Source: an uncultured Bacteroidota bacterium
GTDB taxonomy: Bacteria; Bacteroidota; Bacteroidia; Chitinophagales; Chitinophagaceae
NCBI GenBank assembly: GCA_902826165.1
Contig: CADEDV010000013.1
Span: forward strand, 1-64,000
Direction of reading: 5' to 3'
Length of the DNA stretch: 64,000 nucleotides
This document shows positions 34,401-42,107 of this stretch, piece by piece; the stretch's first letter is position 1, and each line of letters starts with the position of its first letter. The notes beneath the pieces were generated by a model, which saw nothing but the letters and a program-made list of their open reading frames with translations, was not told the origin of the DNA and searched no databases. The translations under genes and the position numbers were made by a program.

Positions 34401-35534
34401 ATGAAAAATGGTAATAACGGATCAAGAAGAAAATTTCTGTATGATATAGGTCTTGCGGGGTTGAGTATTCCATTTATATCTGCCGTTGGTAATTGTACCG
34501 GCGAAACTAAAAAACAAAAAACCATGTCTGCTAAGAATGGAAAATTGGGAATCGCATTAGTGGGGTTGGGTGGTTATGCCGGTGGTCAGCTGGCTCCTGC
34601 CCTTTTACAAACCGAGCATTGTTACCTCGCAGGTATTGTAACAGGTACTCCTTCAAAAATTCCGGTATGGAAAGAAAAGTATAATATCCCTGATAAGAAT
34701 ATATACAGCTACGATAACTATGATTCCATAAAAGACAATCCCGATATTGATATTATTTATGTAGTGCTGCCTAACAATATGCATGCAGAATATACCATTC
34801 GTGGTTTTGAAGCGGGTAAACATGTGATCTGTGAAAAGCCAATGGCAATTACAGTAGAAGATTGTGATAAAATGATTGCTGCCCGTAAAAAAGCAAACAA
34901 GCTTCTTTCCATTGGCTATCGTTTACATTTTGAGCCTTACAATCTCGAAATGGTTCGTTTAGGTACGCAGAAAATTTATGGCCATCTAAAAAAGATAAGT
35001 GGCGGATTTGGTTTCCGGGCTGGTCCTTCACAATGGAGGCTGACACAAAAATATGCAGGCGGCGGTCCTTTGATGGACGTGGGTATCTATGTTATACAAG
35101 CTATGTGCTATACTACCGGGATGGAACCCATTGCTGTTACGGCGCAGGAAGGAATAAAAACAGATCTGGAAAGATTCAGTGAAGTGGAACAATCGCTTAC
35201 CTGGCAAATGGAGTTCCCCAATGGACTAATAACTGAATGCAAAACAAGCTATGCCGACAATATGAATTTCTTAAAAGCAGAAGCAGAAAAAGGAATATTT
35301 GAATTAACTTCTGCTTATAATTACACCGGGCAAAAAGGTAATACCCCTGCTGGGGCAATGGATTTCCCGCATATAAATCAGCAGGCCAGGCAAATGGATG
35401 CTTTTGCTTTGACTGTAAAAAATAAGAAACAAAGCATTGTGCCGGGGGAAATGGGAAGACGGGATGTGAAATATTTACAGGCTGTTTATGAAGCAATGCG
35501 GTCGGGAAAAAGGGTTTTAATAAAAGCCGAATAG
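34401..35534 (+). CDS. Tat-exported Gfo/Idh/MocA oxidoreductase (glucose-fructose oxidoreductase-like)
   Basis: This 377-residue enzyme carries a twin-arginine signal (SRRKFLYDIG, residues 8-17, then a hydrophobic stretch), so it should be exported folded with its nicotinamide cofactor. The Rossmann loop LVGLGGYAGG is followed by CEKPMAI with catalytic Lys146 and GGGPLMDVGIY with the probable catalytic Tyr230. The QWRL segment and C-terminal PGEMGRRDVKYLQAVYEA resemble Zymomonas-type glucose-fructose oxidoreductase, which keeps NADP bound and oxidises an aldose to a lactone in the periplasm. A lactonase, a sugar-acid dehydratase and a GntP permease follow, so oxidation of xylose, arabinose or a uronate is inferred. 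What re-oxidises the cofactor is unknown. Confidence 0.85.
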   Translation: MKNGNNGSRRKFLYDIGLAGLSIPFISAVGNCTGETKKQKTMSAKNGKLGIALVGLGGYAGGQLAPALLQTEHCYLAGIVTGTPSKIPVWKEKYNIPDKNIYSYDNYDSIKDNPDIDIIYVVLPNNMHAEYTIRGFEAGKHVICEKPMAITVEDCDKMIAARKKANKLLSIGYRLHFEPYNLEMVRLGTQKIYGHLKKISGGFGFRAGPSQWRLTQKYAGGGPLMDVGIYVIQAMCYTTGMEPIAVTAQEGIKTDLERFSEVEQSLTWQMEFPNGLITECKTSYADNMNFLKAEAEKGIFELTSAYNYTGQKGNTPAGAMDFPHINQQARQMDAFALTVKNKKQSIVPGEMGRRDVKYLQAVYEAMRSGKRVLIKAE

Positions 35535-35607
35535 AAATACTACAGTACAAGAGTGCGACGCAACAGGCGATGCCATACGAACAAAAGCTAGTAACCAAAA
35601 AAAAACT

Positions 35608-37326
35608 ATGTCAAAAAAGCTACGAAGCCAGGATTGGTTTGGCAAAAAAAACAAAGATGGGATCATTTACCGCAGCTGGATGAAGAACCAGGGCATGCCC
35701 ACCGATATGTTTGATGGCAGGCCGGTGATTGGTATTTGCAATACATTCAGCGAGCTGACACCCTGCAACGCCCATTTTCGGGAACATGCAGAAATGGTAA
35801 AACGTGGCGTATTGGAAGCCGGCGGCTTTCCGGTAGAATTTCCGATCATGAGCCTGGGTGAAACTTTATTGAAACCAACTGCTATGCTTTTCCGCAACCT
35901 TGCCAGTATGGATGCGGAAGAATCCATCCGTGGCAACCCGGTTGATGGAGTGGTGTTATTGACTGGTTGCGATAAAACAACTCCTTCAACTGTAATGGGC
36001 GCAGCAAGTGTTGGCTTGCCAACAATAGTTGTACCCGGCGGGCCCATGCTGAATGGGCGATACAAAGGACAGACGATCGGCAGCGGAACACATGTGTGGA
36101 AATTTGATGAAGATATGAAGACTGGCAAGATGACGCAGGAGGAGTGTGAATTTGCAGAAAGTTGCATGAGCAGAAGTATTGGACATTGCATGACAATGGG
36201 AACAGCTTCAACGATGGCTTGCATGGTAGAATCACTTGGATTAACATTAAGTGGTGCCTCAGCCATACCTGCTGCCGACAGCCGGAAAAAACAAATGGCA
36301 CAATTGAGTGGCAGAAGAATTGTGGAAATGGTAAAAGAAAATCTGACCATTGATAAAATACTGACAAGAGAAGCTTTTGAAAATGCCATCATGGTCAACG
36401 CAGCTGTTGGCGGCTCTTCCAATTTCATCATCCATCTCACTGCTATTGCCGGGAGAATCGGTGTTGACTTAACATTAGAAGATTTTGATACCATCGGCAG
36501 CAAGATCCCATTACTGCTGAACCTGATGCCTTCTGGTAAATACCTGATGGAAGATTTTTACTATGCAGGTGGCCTGCCTGTCATATTAAATGAACTTAAA
36601 AATAAATTGCATAAAAATGTAGTGACTGTTACCAGCAAAAACCATCATGAAAATATCAACGGTAATACAGAATGCTATAACGGTGATGTGATCGCCACGT
36701 ACGAAAAACCGTTGATACCCGAAGCCGGCTGTGTTGTGGTAAAAGGAAACCTGGCACAGAATGGTGCCGTGATAAAACCCTCAGCCGCCACACCTGCCCT
36801 GATGAAACATAAAGGCCGTGCTGTTGTGTTTGAAAGCATTGAAGATTATAATGCAAGGATTGATGACCCCGAGTTGGATATTGACGAGACCTGTGTGATG
36901 GTGCTGAAATACGTAGGCCCTGTCGGTTACCCGGGTATGCCTGAAGTGGGAAATATGGCATTGCCGAAAAAAATACTGGAGAAAGGGATTAAAGATATGG
37001 TCCGCATCTCTGATGGAAGAATGAGTGGCACTGCGTATGGAACGGCAGTACTGCATGTATCGCCAGAGTCTGCGATCGGCGGCAACCTTGCATTGGTACA
37101 AAACGGTGATATGGTCGAACTTGATGTTGAACAACGATTGTTACACTTGCATGTAAGTGACGAAGAGCTGGCAAAACGAAGATCAAAATGGCTGGCCCCA
37201 AAGCCTGCCGCTGAAAGAGGCTATGTAAGTTTATATATCAAACATGTAATGGGTGCTGATAAAGGTGCTGATCTTGATTTCCTGCAGGGTAGTTCCGGTA
37301 GTGTGGTAACAAGGGATTCGCATTAA
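35608..37326 (+). CDS. IlvD/Edd-family sugar-acid dehydratase (xylonate/arabinonate type)
   Basis: This 572-residue cytoplasmic dehydratase converts an aldonate to its 2-keto-3-deoxy derivative using an Fe-S cluster. Candidate cluster cysteines are Cys44 (GICNTF), Cys121 (GCDKTTP) and Cys194 (GHCMTMGTAS); DGRMSGTAYGTAVLHVSPE is the substrate-region signature. The opening KKLRSQDWFGKKNKDGIIYR and the overall pattern fit the D-xylonate/L-arabinonate dehydratases rather than dihydroxyacid dehydratase (IlvD) or 6-phosphogluconate dehydratase. Its neighbours (GFOR-like enzyme, lactonase, FAH dehydratase, GntP) support this. Xylonate (EC 4.2.1.82) and arabinonate (EC 4.2.1.25) cannot be separated by eye. 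Confidence 0.87.
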   Translation: MSKKLRSQDWFGKKNKDGIIYRSWMKNQGMPTDMFDGRPVIGICNTFSELTPCNAHFREHAEMVKRGVLEAGGFPVEFPIMSLGETLLKPTAMLFRNLASMDAEESIRGNPVDGVVLLTGCDKTTPSTVMGAASVGLPTIVVPGGPMLNGRYKGQTIGSGTHVWKFDEDMKTGKMTQEECEFAESCMSRSIGHCMTMGTASTMACMVESLGLTLSGASAIPAADSRKKQMAQLSGRRIVEMVKENLTIDKILTREAFENAIMVNAAVGGSSNFIIHLTAIAGRIGVDLTLEDFDTIGSKIPLLLNLMPSGKYLMEDFYYAGGLPVILNELKNKLHKNVVTVTSKNHHENINGNTECYNGDVIATYEKPLIPEAGCVVVKGNLAQNGAVIKPSAATPALMKHKGRAVVFESIEDYNARIDDPELDIDETCVMVLKYVGPVGYPGMPEVGNMALPKKILEKGIKDMVRISDGRMSGTAYGTAVLHVSPESAIGGNLALVQNGDMVELDVEQRLLHLHVSDEELAKRRSKWLAPKPAAERGYVSLYIKHVMGADKGADLDFLQGSSGSVVTRDSH

Positions 37327-37351
37327 GCCCCTTATCCCCAAAAGGAGGGCT
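37326..37351. repeat. Short imperfect GC-rich hairpin after the dehydratase gene
   Basis: AGCCC (37326-37330) pairs with GGGCT (37347-37351), with further partial pairing inside, directly at the dehydratase stop. It has no T tract, so it is not an obvious terminator. The purine/pyrimidine-run style resembles the small degenerate intergenic repeats common in Bacteroidota. It may equally be an mRNA-processing stem inside the operon. Confidence 0.25.
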
Positions 37352-37395
37352 CAGGTTTGAGACTCATTTAACTACTGCAAAAAACATTAGCGCAT

Positions 37396-38412
37396 ATGAA
37401 ATACTATTTCCTTTTCTTTTCAATTGCGGGAGTAATGGCCTGTAATAACAAAGAAAATAAAAACCAGGAAGAGACTTATAAAACAACCGGCAGTATTGAA
37501 CGAGCTGGTGCTGCATTAGATACCATTATTGACAACAATACAAAAATTGAAATCATCGCAGAAGGTTTCCAATGGAGTGAAGGGCCTTTATGGGTGGAAT
37601 CACAAAAAATGTTGTTATTCTCCGATGTGCCCAGGGATACCGTTTATAAATGGACAGAAGAAAAAGGTAAAGAAGTTTACCTTACCCCTTCCGGCTATAC
37701 TGACAGTATTCCAAGAGGTGGCGAAATGGGCTCTAATGGTTTAGCTCTTGACAAAGATGATCATCTTGTTTTGTGTCAATGTGGGAATCGGCAAATTGCA
37801 ATCATGGATGCCCCGTTTGATAAGCCGGTACCAAAATATATTGGTCTTGCCAAGCAGTATAATGGGAAAAAATTCAACAGTCCTAACGATGTAATTGTAA
37901 GCCGCCAGGGAGATATATTTTTTACGGATCCTCCATATGGATTAGAAACCCAAAGCGATGATGATCCCAAAAAAGAGATCCCCTGGAACGGGGTTTATAA
38001 AGTAAAAACAAATGGAGAAGTTATATTGCTTGTTGATAGTATTCCCCGCCCTAACGGTATTGCATTTCTTCCCGGCGAAAAACAATTGATCATTGCCTGT
38101 TCTGATCCTGCAAAACCAAATTGGTATATCTATGATGTAACTGAAGATTCTCTGGCTAATGGGAGAATTTTTTACAGCACAGCCCATGAAAGAGAAGGGT
38201 TAAAAGGGTTGCCGGATGGTTTAAAGGTGGACAGCAAAGGGATCATTTTTGCCAGCGGCCCTGGTGGTATCTGGATATTTAACAGTGAAGAAAAGTTGCT
38301 GGGCAAAATAAAGCTGGATGAAGCTGCTTCGAATGTGGCGTTGTCAGCAGATGAAAAAACTTTGTATGTAACTAATGACATGCAGGTATTACGGATTAAA
38401 CTAAGAAAATAG
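37396..38412 (+). CDS. SMP-30/gluconolactonase-family sugar lactonase, lipoprotein
   Basis: This 338-residue six-bladed beta-propeller lactonase has a lipobox ending VMAC (lipidated Cys16), so it acts in the periplasm or at the outer membrane. EGFQWSEGPLW holds the metal-binding Glu, and FNSPNDVIVSRQGDIFFTDPPYGL and PNGIAF are the other family blocks. It should hydrolyse an aldonolactone made by an upstream dehydrogenase. The only candidate in the window, the GFOR-like protein, is also exported, so the two steps share a compartment. Confidence 0.88.
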   Translation: MKYYFLFFSIAGVMACNNKENKNQEETYKTTGSIERAGAALDTIIDNNTKIEIIAEGFQWSEGPLWVESQKMLLFSDVPRDTVYKWTEEKGKEVYLTPSGYTDSIPRGGEMGSNGLALDKDDHLVLCQCGNRQIAIMDAPFDKPVPKYIGLAKQYNGKKFNSPNDVIVSRQGDIFFTDPPYGLETQSDDDPKKEIPWNGVYKVKTNGEVILLVDSIPRPNGIAFLPGEKQLIIACSDPAKPNWYIYDVTEDSLANGRIFYSTAHEREGLKGLPDGLKVDSKGIIFASGPGGIWIFNSEEKLLGKIKLDEAASNVALSADEKTLYVTNDMQVLRIKLRK

Positions 38413-38416
38413 GAGC

Positions 38417-39253
38417 ATGAAAATTTATAAATTAAACTCCACTGTTGCCATTGACGACAACGGACAATATTATTCTGTCCCTGTCACGGACTGGGATAGT
38501 TTTATCAACGATGATGATCTTCTTTCCAAACTGAAGGGACTTATCCGGTCTGGTAAGGCCAGTAAAGCAACCGGTATTGAAGAATCAGCAATAGTTGCCC
38601 CGGTCGGCAGCGGGCAGGAATTATGGGCCTGCGGGGTCACCTACCTCAGGAGCAAAGTGGGAAGGCAGGAAGAAAGTAAGGCAAGTGGTGGCGCCGATTT
38701 TTATGCCAAAGTATATGAAGCAGAACGACCAGAAGTATTTTTTAAAGCCACTCCCAACCGGGTTGTTGGTCATCAGCAAAAAGTAAGGATCAGGAAAGAC
38801 AGTACCTGGGATGTACCGGAACCAGAACTTACATTGCTGGTCACTTCCTCCGGGAAAATTATTGGTTACACGATAGGTAATGATATGAGCAGTCGCAGTA
38901 TTGAGGGAGAAAACCCCTTGTACCTGCCACAGGCAAAAACATATGATGCCTGTGCTGCAATCGGGCCCTGTATTTATATCACAGATCGGCCTCTTGATAA
39001 AAGCACACTGATTTCAATGGTGATCAGCAGGGATAGCCAAAAAGTATTTGAGGGAAGTGTAGCATTGGAACAAATGAAAAGAACGCCGGAAGAGTTAGTG
39101 TCCTTTGTTTATCGTGCATGTTCCTTTCCGCAGGGATCTTTGATCATGACAGGTACCGGTATTGTACCCGGCAGTGATTTCACATTAGAAAGCGGTGATG
39201 AGATCAGGATTTCCATTGAAAATATAGGAACATTAGTAAATGTTGTCGCATAA
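38417..39253 (+). CDS. FAH-family 2-keto-3-deoxy-sugar-acid dehydratase (candidate)
   Basis: This 278-residue cytoplasmic protein has the fumarylacetoacetate-hydrolase fold. Diagnostic blocks are LWACGVTYLRSK, the metal-ligand VPEPELTLLV and the segment from GNDMSSR through GENPLYLPQA. This combination resembles the 2-keto-3-deoxy-D-arabinonate/xylonate dehydratases (Sulfolobus KdaD, Caulobacter XylX type), which produce 2-oxoglutarate semialdehyde, more than true FAH or acylpyruvases. It lies four bases after the lactonase gene. Alternatives are a 2,4-diketo acid hydrolase giving pyruvate plus glycolate, or a Dahms-like lyase. The semialdehyde dehydrogenase needed next is not in the window. 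Confidence 0.8.
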   Translation: MKIYKLNSTVAIDDNGQYYSVPVTDWDSFINDDDLLSKLKGLIRSGKASKATGIEESAIVAPVGSGQELWACGVTYLRSKVGRQEESKASGGADFYAKVYEAERPEVFFKATPNRVVGHQQKVRIRKDSTWDVPEPELTLLVTSSGKIIGYTIGNDMSSRSIEGENPLYLPQAKTYDACAAIGPCIYITDRPLDKSTLISMVISRDSQKVFEGSVALEQMKRTPEELVSFVYRACSFPQGSLIMTGTGIVPGSDFTLESGDEIRISIENIGTLVNVVA

Positions 39254-39279
39254 GGGTTAGCAATAAAAAAATCAGCAGT

Positions 39280-40455
39280 ATGAAAAAAGGGGCAGGAAAA
39301 TTATTCGTATTGATTACTATTTGCTATTGTTTTGGAGGTTGTGCAGAATTAAAGAGCATACCGAAGCCTGCAACTAACTCTTCGGTATTAAAAGATATTT
39401 ATAAGGATGCTTTTCTCATGGGAACAGCCGTCAATGATGCAATCGTTTCAGGAACAGATAAGGCTTCACAGGATATTGTACTCCGGCAGTTCAATAGTAT
39501 AACGCTTGAAAACTCAATGAAAGCTGCCCTGGTAAATCCAGAACCCGGCATTTTTAATTTTGGGCCGGCAGATGCATTTGTTGCATTTGGCGAGGCCCAT
39601 AACATGTTTATTGTCGGGCATACGCTGGTTTGGCACAACCAGGTACCTTCCTGGTTTTTTGTAAATGCGGGTGGAAAGCCCAATACAAAAGAAGAACAAA
39701 TTGAACGTCTCCGCAGTCACATTAAGGCTGTTGCAGGCCGGTATGCAGGAAGGGTGCATGCCTGGGATGTTGTAAACGAGGTGATTGATAACGATGGCAG
39801 CTACAGGCCCACCAGTTGGGTAAATGCAGTTGGTAATGGCGATACACTGGTGAAATATGCGTTCAAATTTGCCAGCGAGTTTGCACCTAACACCGAATTA
39901 TATTATAACGATTTCAATGCATGGCGGCCCCAAAAAAGAGATGGCATCGTTCGTATAGTAAAGATGCTCCAAAAAGAAGGCATCCGCATTGATGGAGTAG
40001 GTATGCAGGGGCATTGGGGGCTTAATTATCCCCAAACATCTTATATTGAAGCAGCTATTGATGCTTATGCAGCCTGCGGGGTTAAAGTAATGATTACAGA
40101 GCTGGATGTGGATGTTTTGCCTTTGACAAAAGAAGGCCAGATTATTGGCCAGGGCATGAGCGATAAACAGTTTCAGCTGGAAGAGTTTAAAAATTATTTT
40201 GATCCTTATTCCAACAGATTACCTGACAGCTTGCAAACATTATTGGCGAAAAGATATGAAGATATCTTTCACATCTTTTATAAACGGAAAGATAAAATCG
40301 CAAGGGTGACCTGCTGGGGCGTGCATGATGGAATGAGCTGGAAAAATGATTATCCTATTCCCAACCGGGCGAATTATCCATTGCTTTGGGACAGGAACCG
40401 GCAACCTAAACAGGCATTAGACGCTGTACTAAAGGTTCCCGGAATAGCGAAATAA
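39280..40455 (+). CDS. GH10 endo-1,4-beta-xylanase, lipoprotein (2)
   Basis: This is the second GH10 of the operon (391 residues), a lipoprotein with lipobox CFGGC. The acid/base is Glu167 (WDVVNEVIDND) and the nucleophile Glu274 (MITELDVDVLP); VGHTLVWHNQVPSWFF and VTCWGVHDGMSWKND are also present. It is clearly a paralogue of the GH10 at 19744 but has a longer region around residues 290-305 (LTKEGQIIGQGMSDKQ), suggesting different subsite preferences. It sits between the FAH-type and GntP genes. Confidence 0.95.
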   Translation: MKKGAGKLFVLITICYCFGGCAELKSIPKPATNSSVLKDIYKDAFLMGTAVNDAIVSGTDKASQDIVLRQFNSITLENSMKAALVNPEPGIFNFGPADAFVAFGEAHNMFIVGHTLVWHNQVPSWFFVNAGGKPNTKEEQIERLRSHIKAVAGRYAGRVHAWDVVNEVIDNDGSYRPTSWVNAVGNGDTLVKYAFKFASEFAPNTELYYNDFNAWRPQKRDGIVRIVKMLQKEGIRIDGVGMQGHWGLNYPQTSYIEAAIDAYAACGVKVMITELDVDVLPLTKEGQIIGQGMSDKQFQLEEFKNYFDPYSNRLPDSLQTLLAKRYEDIFHIFYKRKDKIARVTCWGVHDGMSWKNDYPIPNRANYPLLWDRNRQPKQALDAVLKVPGIAK

Positions 40456-40481
40456 TATTATCCCTGCATAATTAATAAACC

Positions 40482-41792
40482 ATGGAGTTGCTTGTTATTT
40501 TTTTTGCTATTTGCCTGCAAATATTCTTAACCTATAAAAAGGTAAGCCCTTTTTTATCTTTACTCGTTGTTGCCATACTGGCCGGGCTTTTTTTGGGGAT
40601 GGAACCCATGCAGGTCATTAAATCCATAGAGAAAGGAGTGGGAAATACATTAGGTGGATTGGCATTGATCATTTGCCTGGGTGCGGTGCTTGGCAAAGTG
40701 CTGGAAGCAGGTGGAGCTGCCGAAAAAATTTCCTCCACGCTGCTTACCGCCTTCGGTCAAAAAAATATTCAATGGGCTGTATTACTGACAGGCTTTTTGA
40801 TTGGCATTCCTTTATATTATAATGCAGGGTTTGTTATACTGGTGCCGCTGGTTTTTTCCATTGCCAGCAAGGCAAAACTTCCGGTATTATATGTTGCTAT
40901 CCCCATGGCAGCTTCTTTATCAACCACCCATTGCTTCCTTCCACCCCACCCCAGCCCGGCTTTTTTGGTCAATGCATTTAATGCTGATATGGGAAAAACG
41001 CTGATCTACGGGCTCATCATAACAATCCCTGTAGTCATTATTGCCGGTCCATTCTTAGGACGCCTGTTCAAAAAAACAGAACTAACTATCAAATCATTTT
41101 TTTTATCGGCAGAAGAGAAAACAGAAAAAGAGCTACCCGCTGCATTTCCAAGCTTCCTGGTTGGCCTCTTACCAGTTCTGCTAATAACAGTGGCTGTTTT
41201 GGCAGATAATTTCCTGCCTGATCAGTTGCTAAAAAAAATATTACTTTTTATTGGTGATCCTACCATTGCTTTATTGTTATCCGTGTTCCTCGCCATCTGG
41301 TATTTTGGACTGAGAGCTGGTAAGACAATGGAGACAACCATGAAATGGCTGAACGATGCCATTGCAGGCATTGCCATGATCGTACTGATCATAACAGCAG
41401 GCGGCGTTTTTAAACAGGTGCTCCAGGATAGCGGAACAGACAAATACATAGCCTCATTTAGCAGTAAATGGCAAATGCCCCCGTTGATCTTTGCCTGGGT
41501 AATTACTGCTTTATTAAGAGTTGCTATTGGCTCCGCAACAGTAGCAGGCATTACTGCGGCAGGTGTGGTAACCCCATTAGTAGCAACAGGAGTTGTATCA
41601 CCCGAGCTGATGGTACTGGCGGTGGGAACAGGCAGTGTTTTTGGTTCGCATGTAAATGATTCAGGTTTTTGGATGTTCAAGGAATTCTTCCATCTCTCTT
41701 TAAAACAAACCTTTCTTTCCTGGACAGTTATGGAAACCACTATATCAGTTTTAGGTTTACTGGGAGTATTAGTACTTGATCTGTTTATATGA
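40482..41792 (+). CDS. GntP-family sugar-acid:H+ symporter
   Basis: This 436-residue inner-membrane permease of the gluconate transporter family has about 12-14 hydrophobic segments. Markers include SPFLSLLVVAILAGLFLGM, GGAAEKIS, GIPLYYNAGFVILVPL, the loop TTHCFLPPHPSPA and the C-terminal GSVFGSHVNDSGFWMFKEFF. Known members take up gluconate and related aldonates or hexuronates. A sugar-acid importer here makes sense if the aldonate is formed outside the inner membrane by the Tat-exported oxidoreductase and the lactonase lipoprotein. It is the last gene of the plus-strand run. Confidence 0.9.
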   Translation: MELLVIFFAICLQIFLTYKKVSPFLSLLVVAILAGLFLGMEPMQVIKSIEKGVGNTLGGLALIICLGAVLGKVLEAGGAAEKISSTLLTAFGQKNIQWAVLLTGFLIGIPLYYNAGFVILVPLVFSIASKAKLPVLYVAIPMAASLSTTHCFLPPHPSPAFLVNAFNADMGKTLIYGLIITIPVVIIAGPFLGRLFKKTELTIKSFFLSAEEKTEKELPAAFPSFLVGLLPVLLITVAVLADNFLPDQLLKKILLFIGDPTIALLLSVFLAIWYFGLRAGKTMETTMKWLNDAIAGIAMIVLIITAGGVFKQVLQDSGTDKYIASFSSKWQMPPLIFAWVITALLRVAIGSATVAGITAAGVVTPLVATGVVSPELMVLAVGTGSVFGSHVNDSGFWMFKEFFHLSLKQTFLSWTVMETTISVLGLLGVLVLDLFI

Positions 41793-41810
41793 TTTTCCTT
41801 TCCTGAATAA

Positions 41811-41844
41811 AACAAAAAAGCAGGCTGACTGGAAAGCCACCTGC
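41811..41844 (-). terminator. Hairpin plus T tract for the minus-strand SusC/SusD operon
   Basis: GCAGG (41820-41824) pairs with CCTGC (41840-41844), with an inner GGCT/AGCC segment offset by a bulge. Read on the minus strand, the hairpin is followed by TTTTTTGTTTTATT. It is a likely final terminator for susC/susD pair 2. Confidence 0.55.
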
Positions 41845-42036
41845 GTTGGTCTCGTTGACCGTTCACATGAGAAAACTGTTTTATGTCTTACATCCGGTAA
41901 ATAACAGGATGTTATTTGCTGTATTAAAAGTAGGAAGGAAGAGAATGGAAGATGAGAATGAATTACCGGGACATGAAAATTAAACTCCGTGGCAAAAACA
42001 GGTACAGTATATCCTACCGGTGTGCCGTTTATCAAA

Positions 42037-42077
42037 AGGTAAGGGGACTGCACTGCTTGCAATCCCCTTGTTTTACC
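42037..42077. terminator. Bidirectional terminator-like hairpin
   Basis: AAGGGGA (42041-42047) pairs with TCCCCTT (42063-42069), with an inner TGC/GCA pairing and outer AT pairs. T-rich sequence follows on both strands (TTGTTTTA on plus, ACCTTTTG on minus). It lies about 30 bases from the susD stop and could end transcription from both sides. Confidence 0.6.
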
Positions 42078-42107
42078 AATGTAACCTCTGCTAAAAAACT
42101 ATCTTTA

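Larger units (their letters stand above)
41793..42107. other. Convergent intergenic region between gntP and susD pair 2
   Basis: This 315-base spacer lies between two convergent operons. It holds the two hairpins listed separately at 41811-41844 and 42037-42077. No ORF in it has gene-like features. Confidence 0.6.

Noticed and set aside
35667-36503. Minus-strand 278-codon open frame
   Set aside because: It lies entirely antisense to the IlvD-family dehydratase, whose motifs are intact; a codon-usage shadow.
30766-40455. CRISPR-like or tandem repeats
   Set aside because: No regularly spaced repeats were seen here or elsewhere in the window; similarities between the GH10 genes reflect paralogy.
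41222-41866. Minus-strand 214-codon open frame
   Set aside because: Antisense to gntP, low complexity and no recognisable domain.
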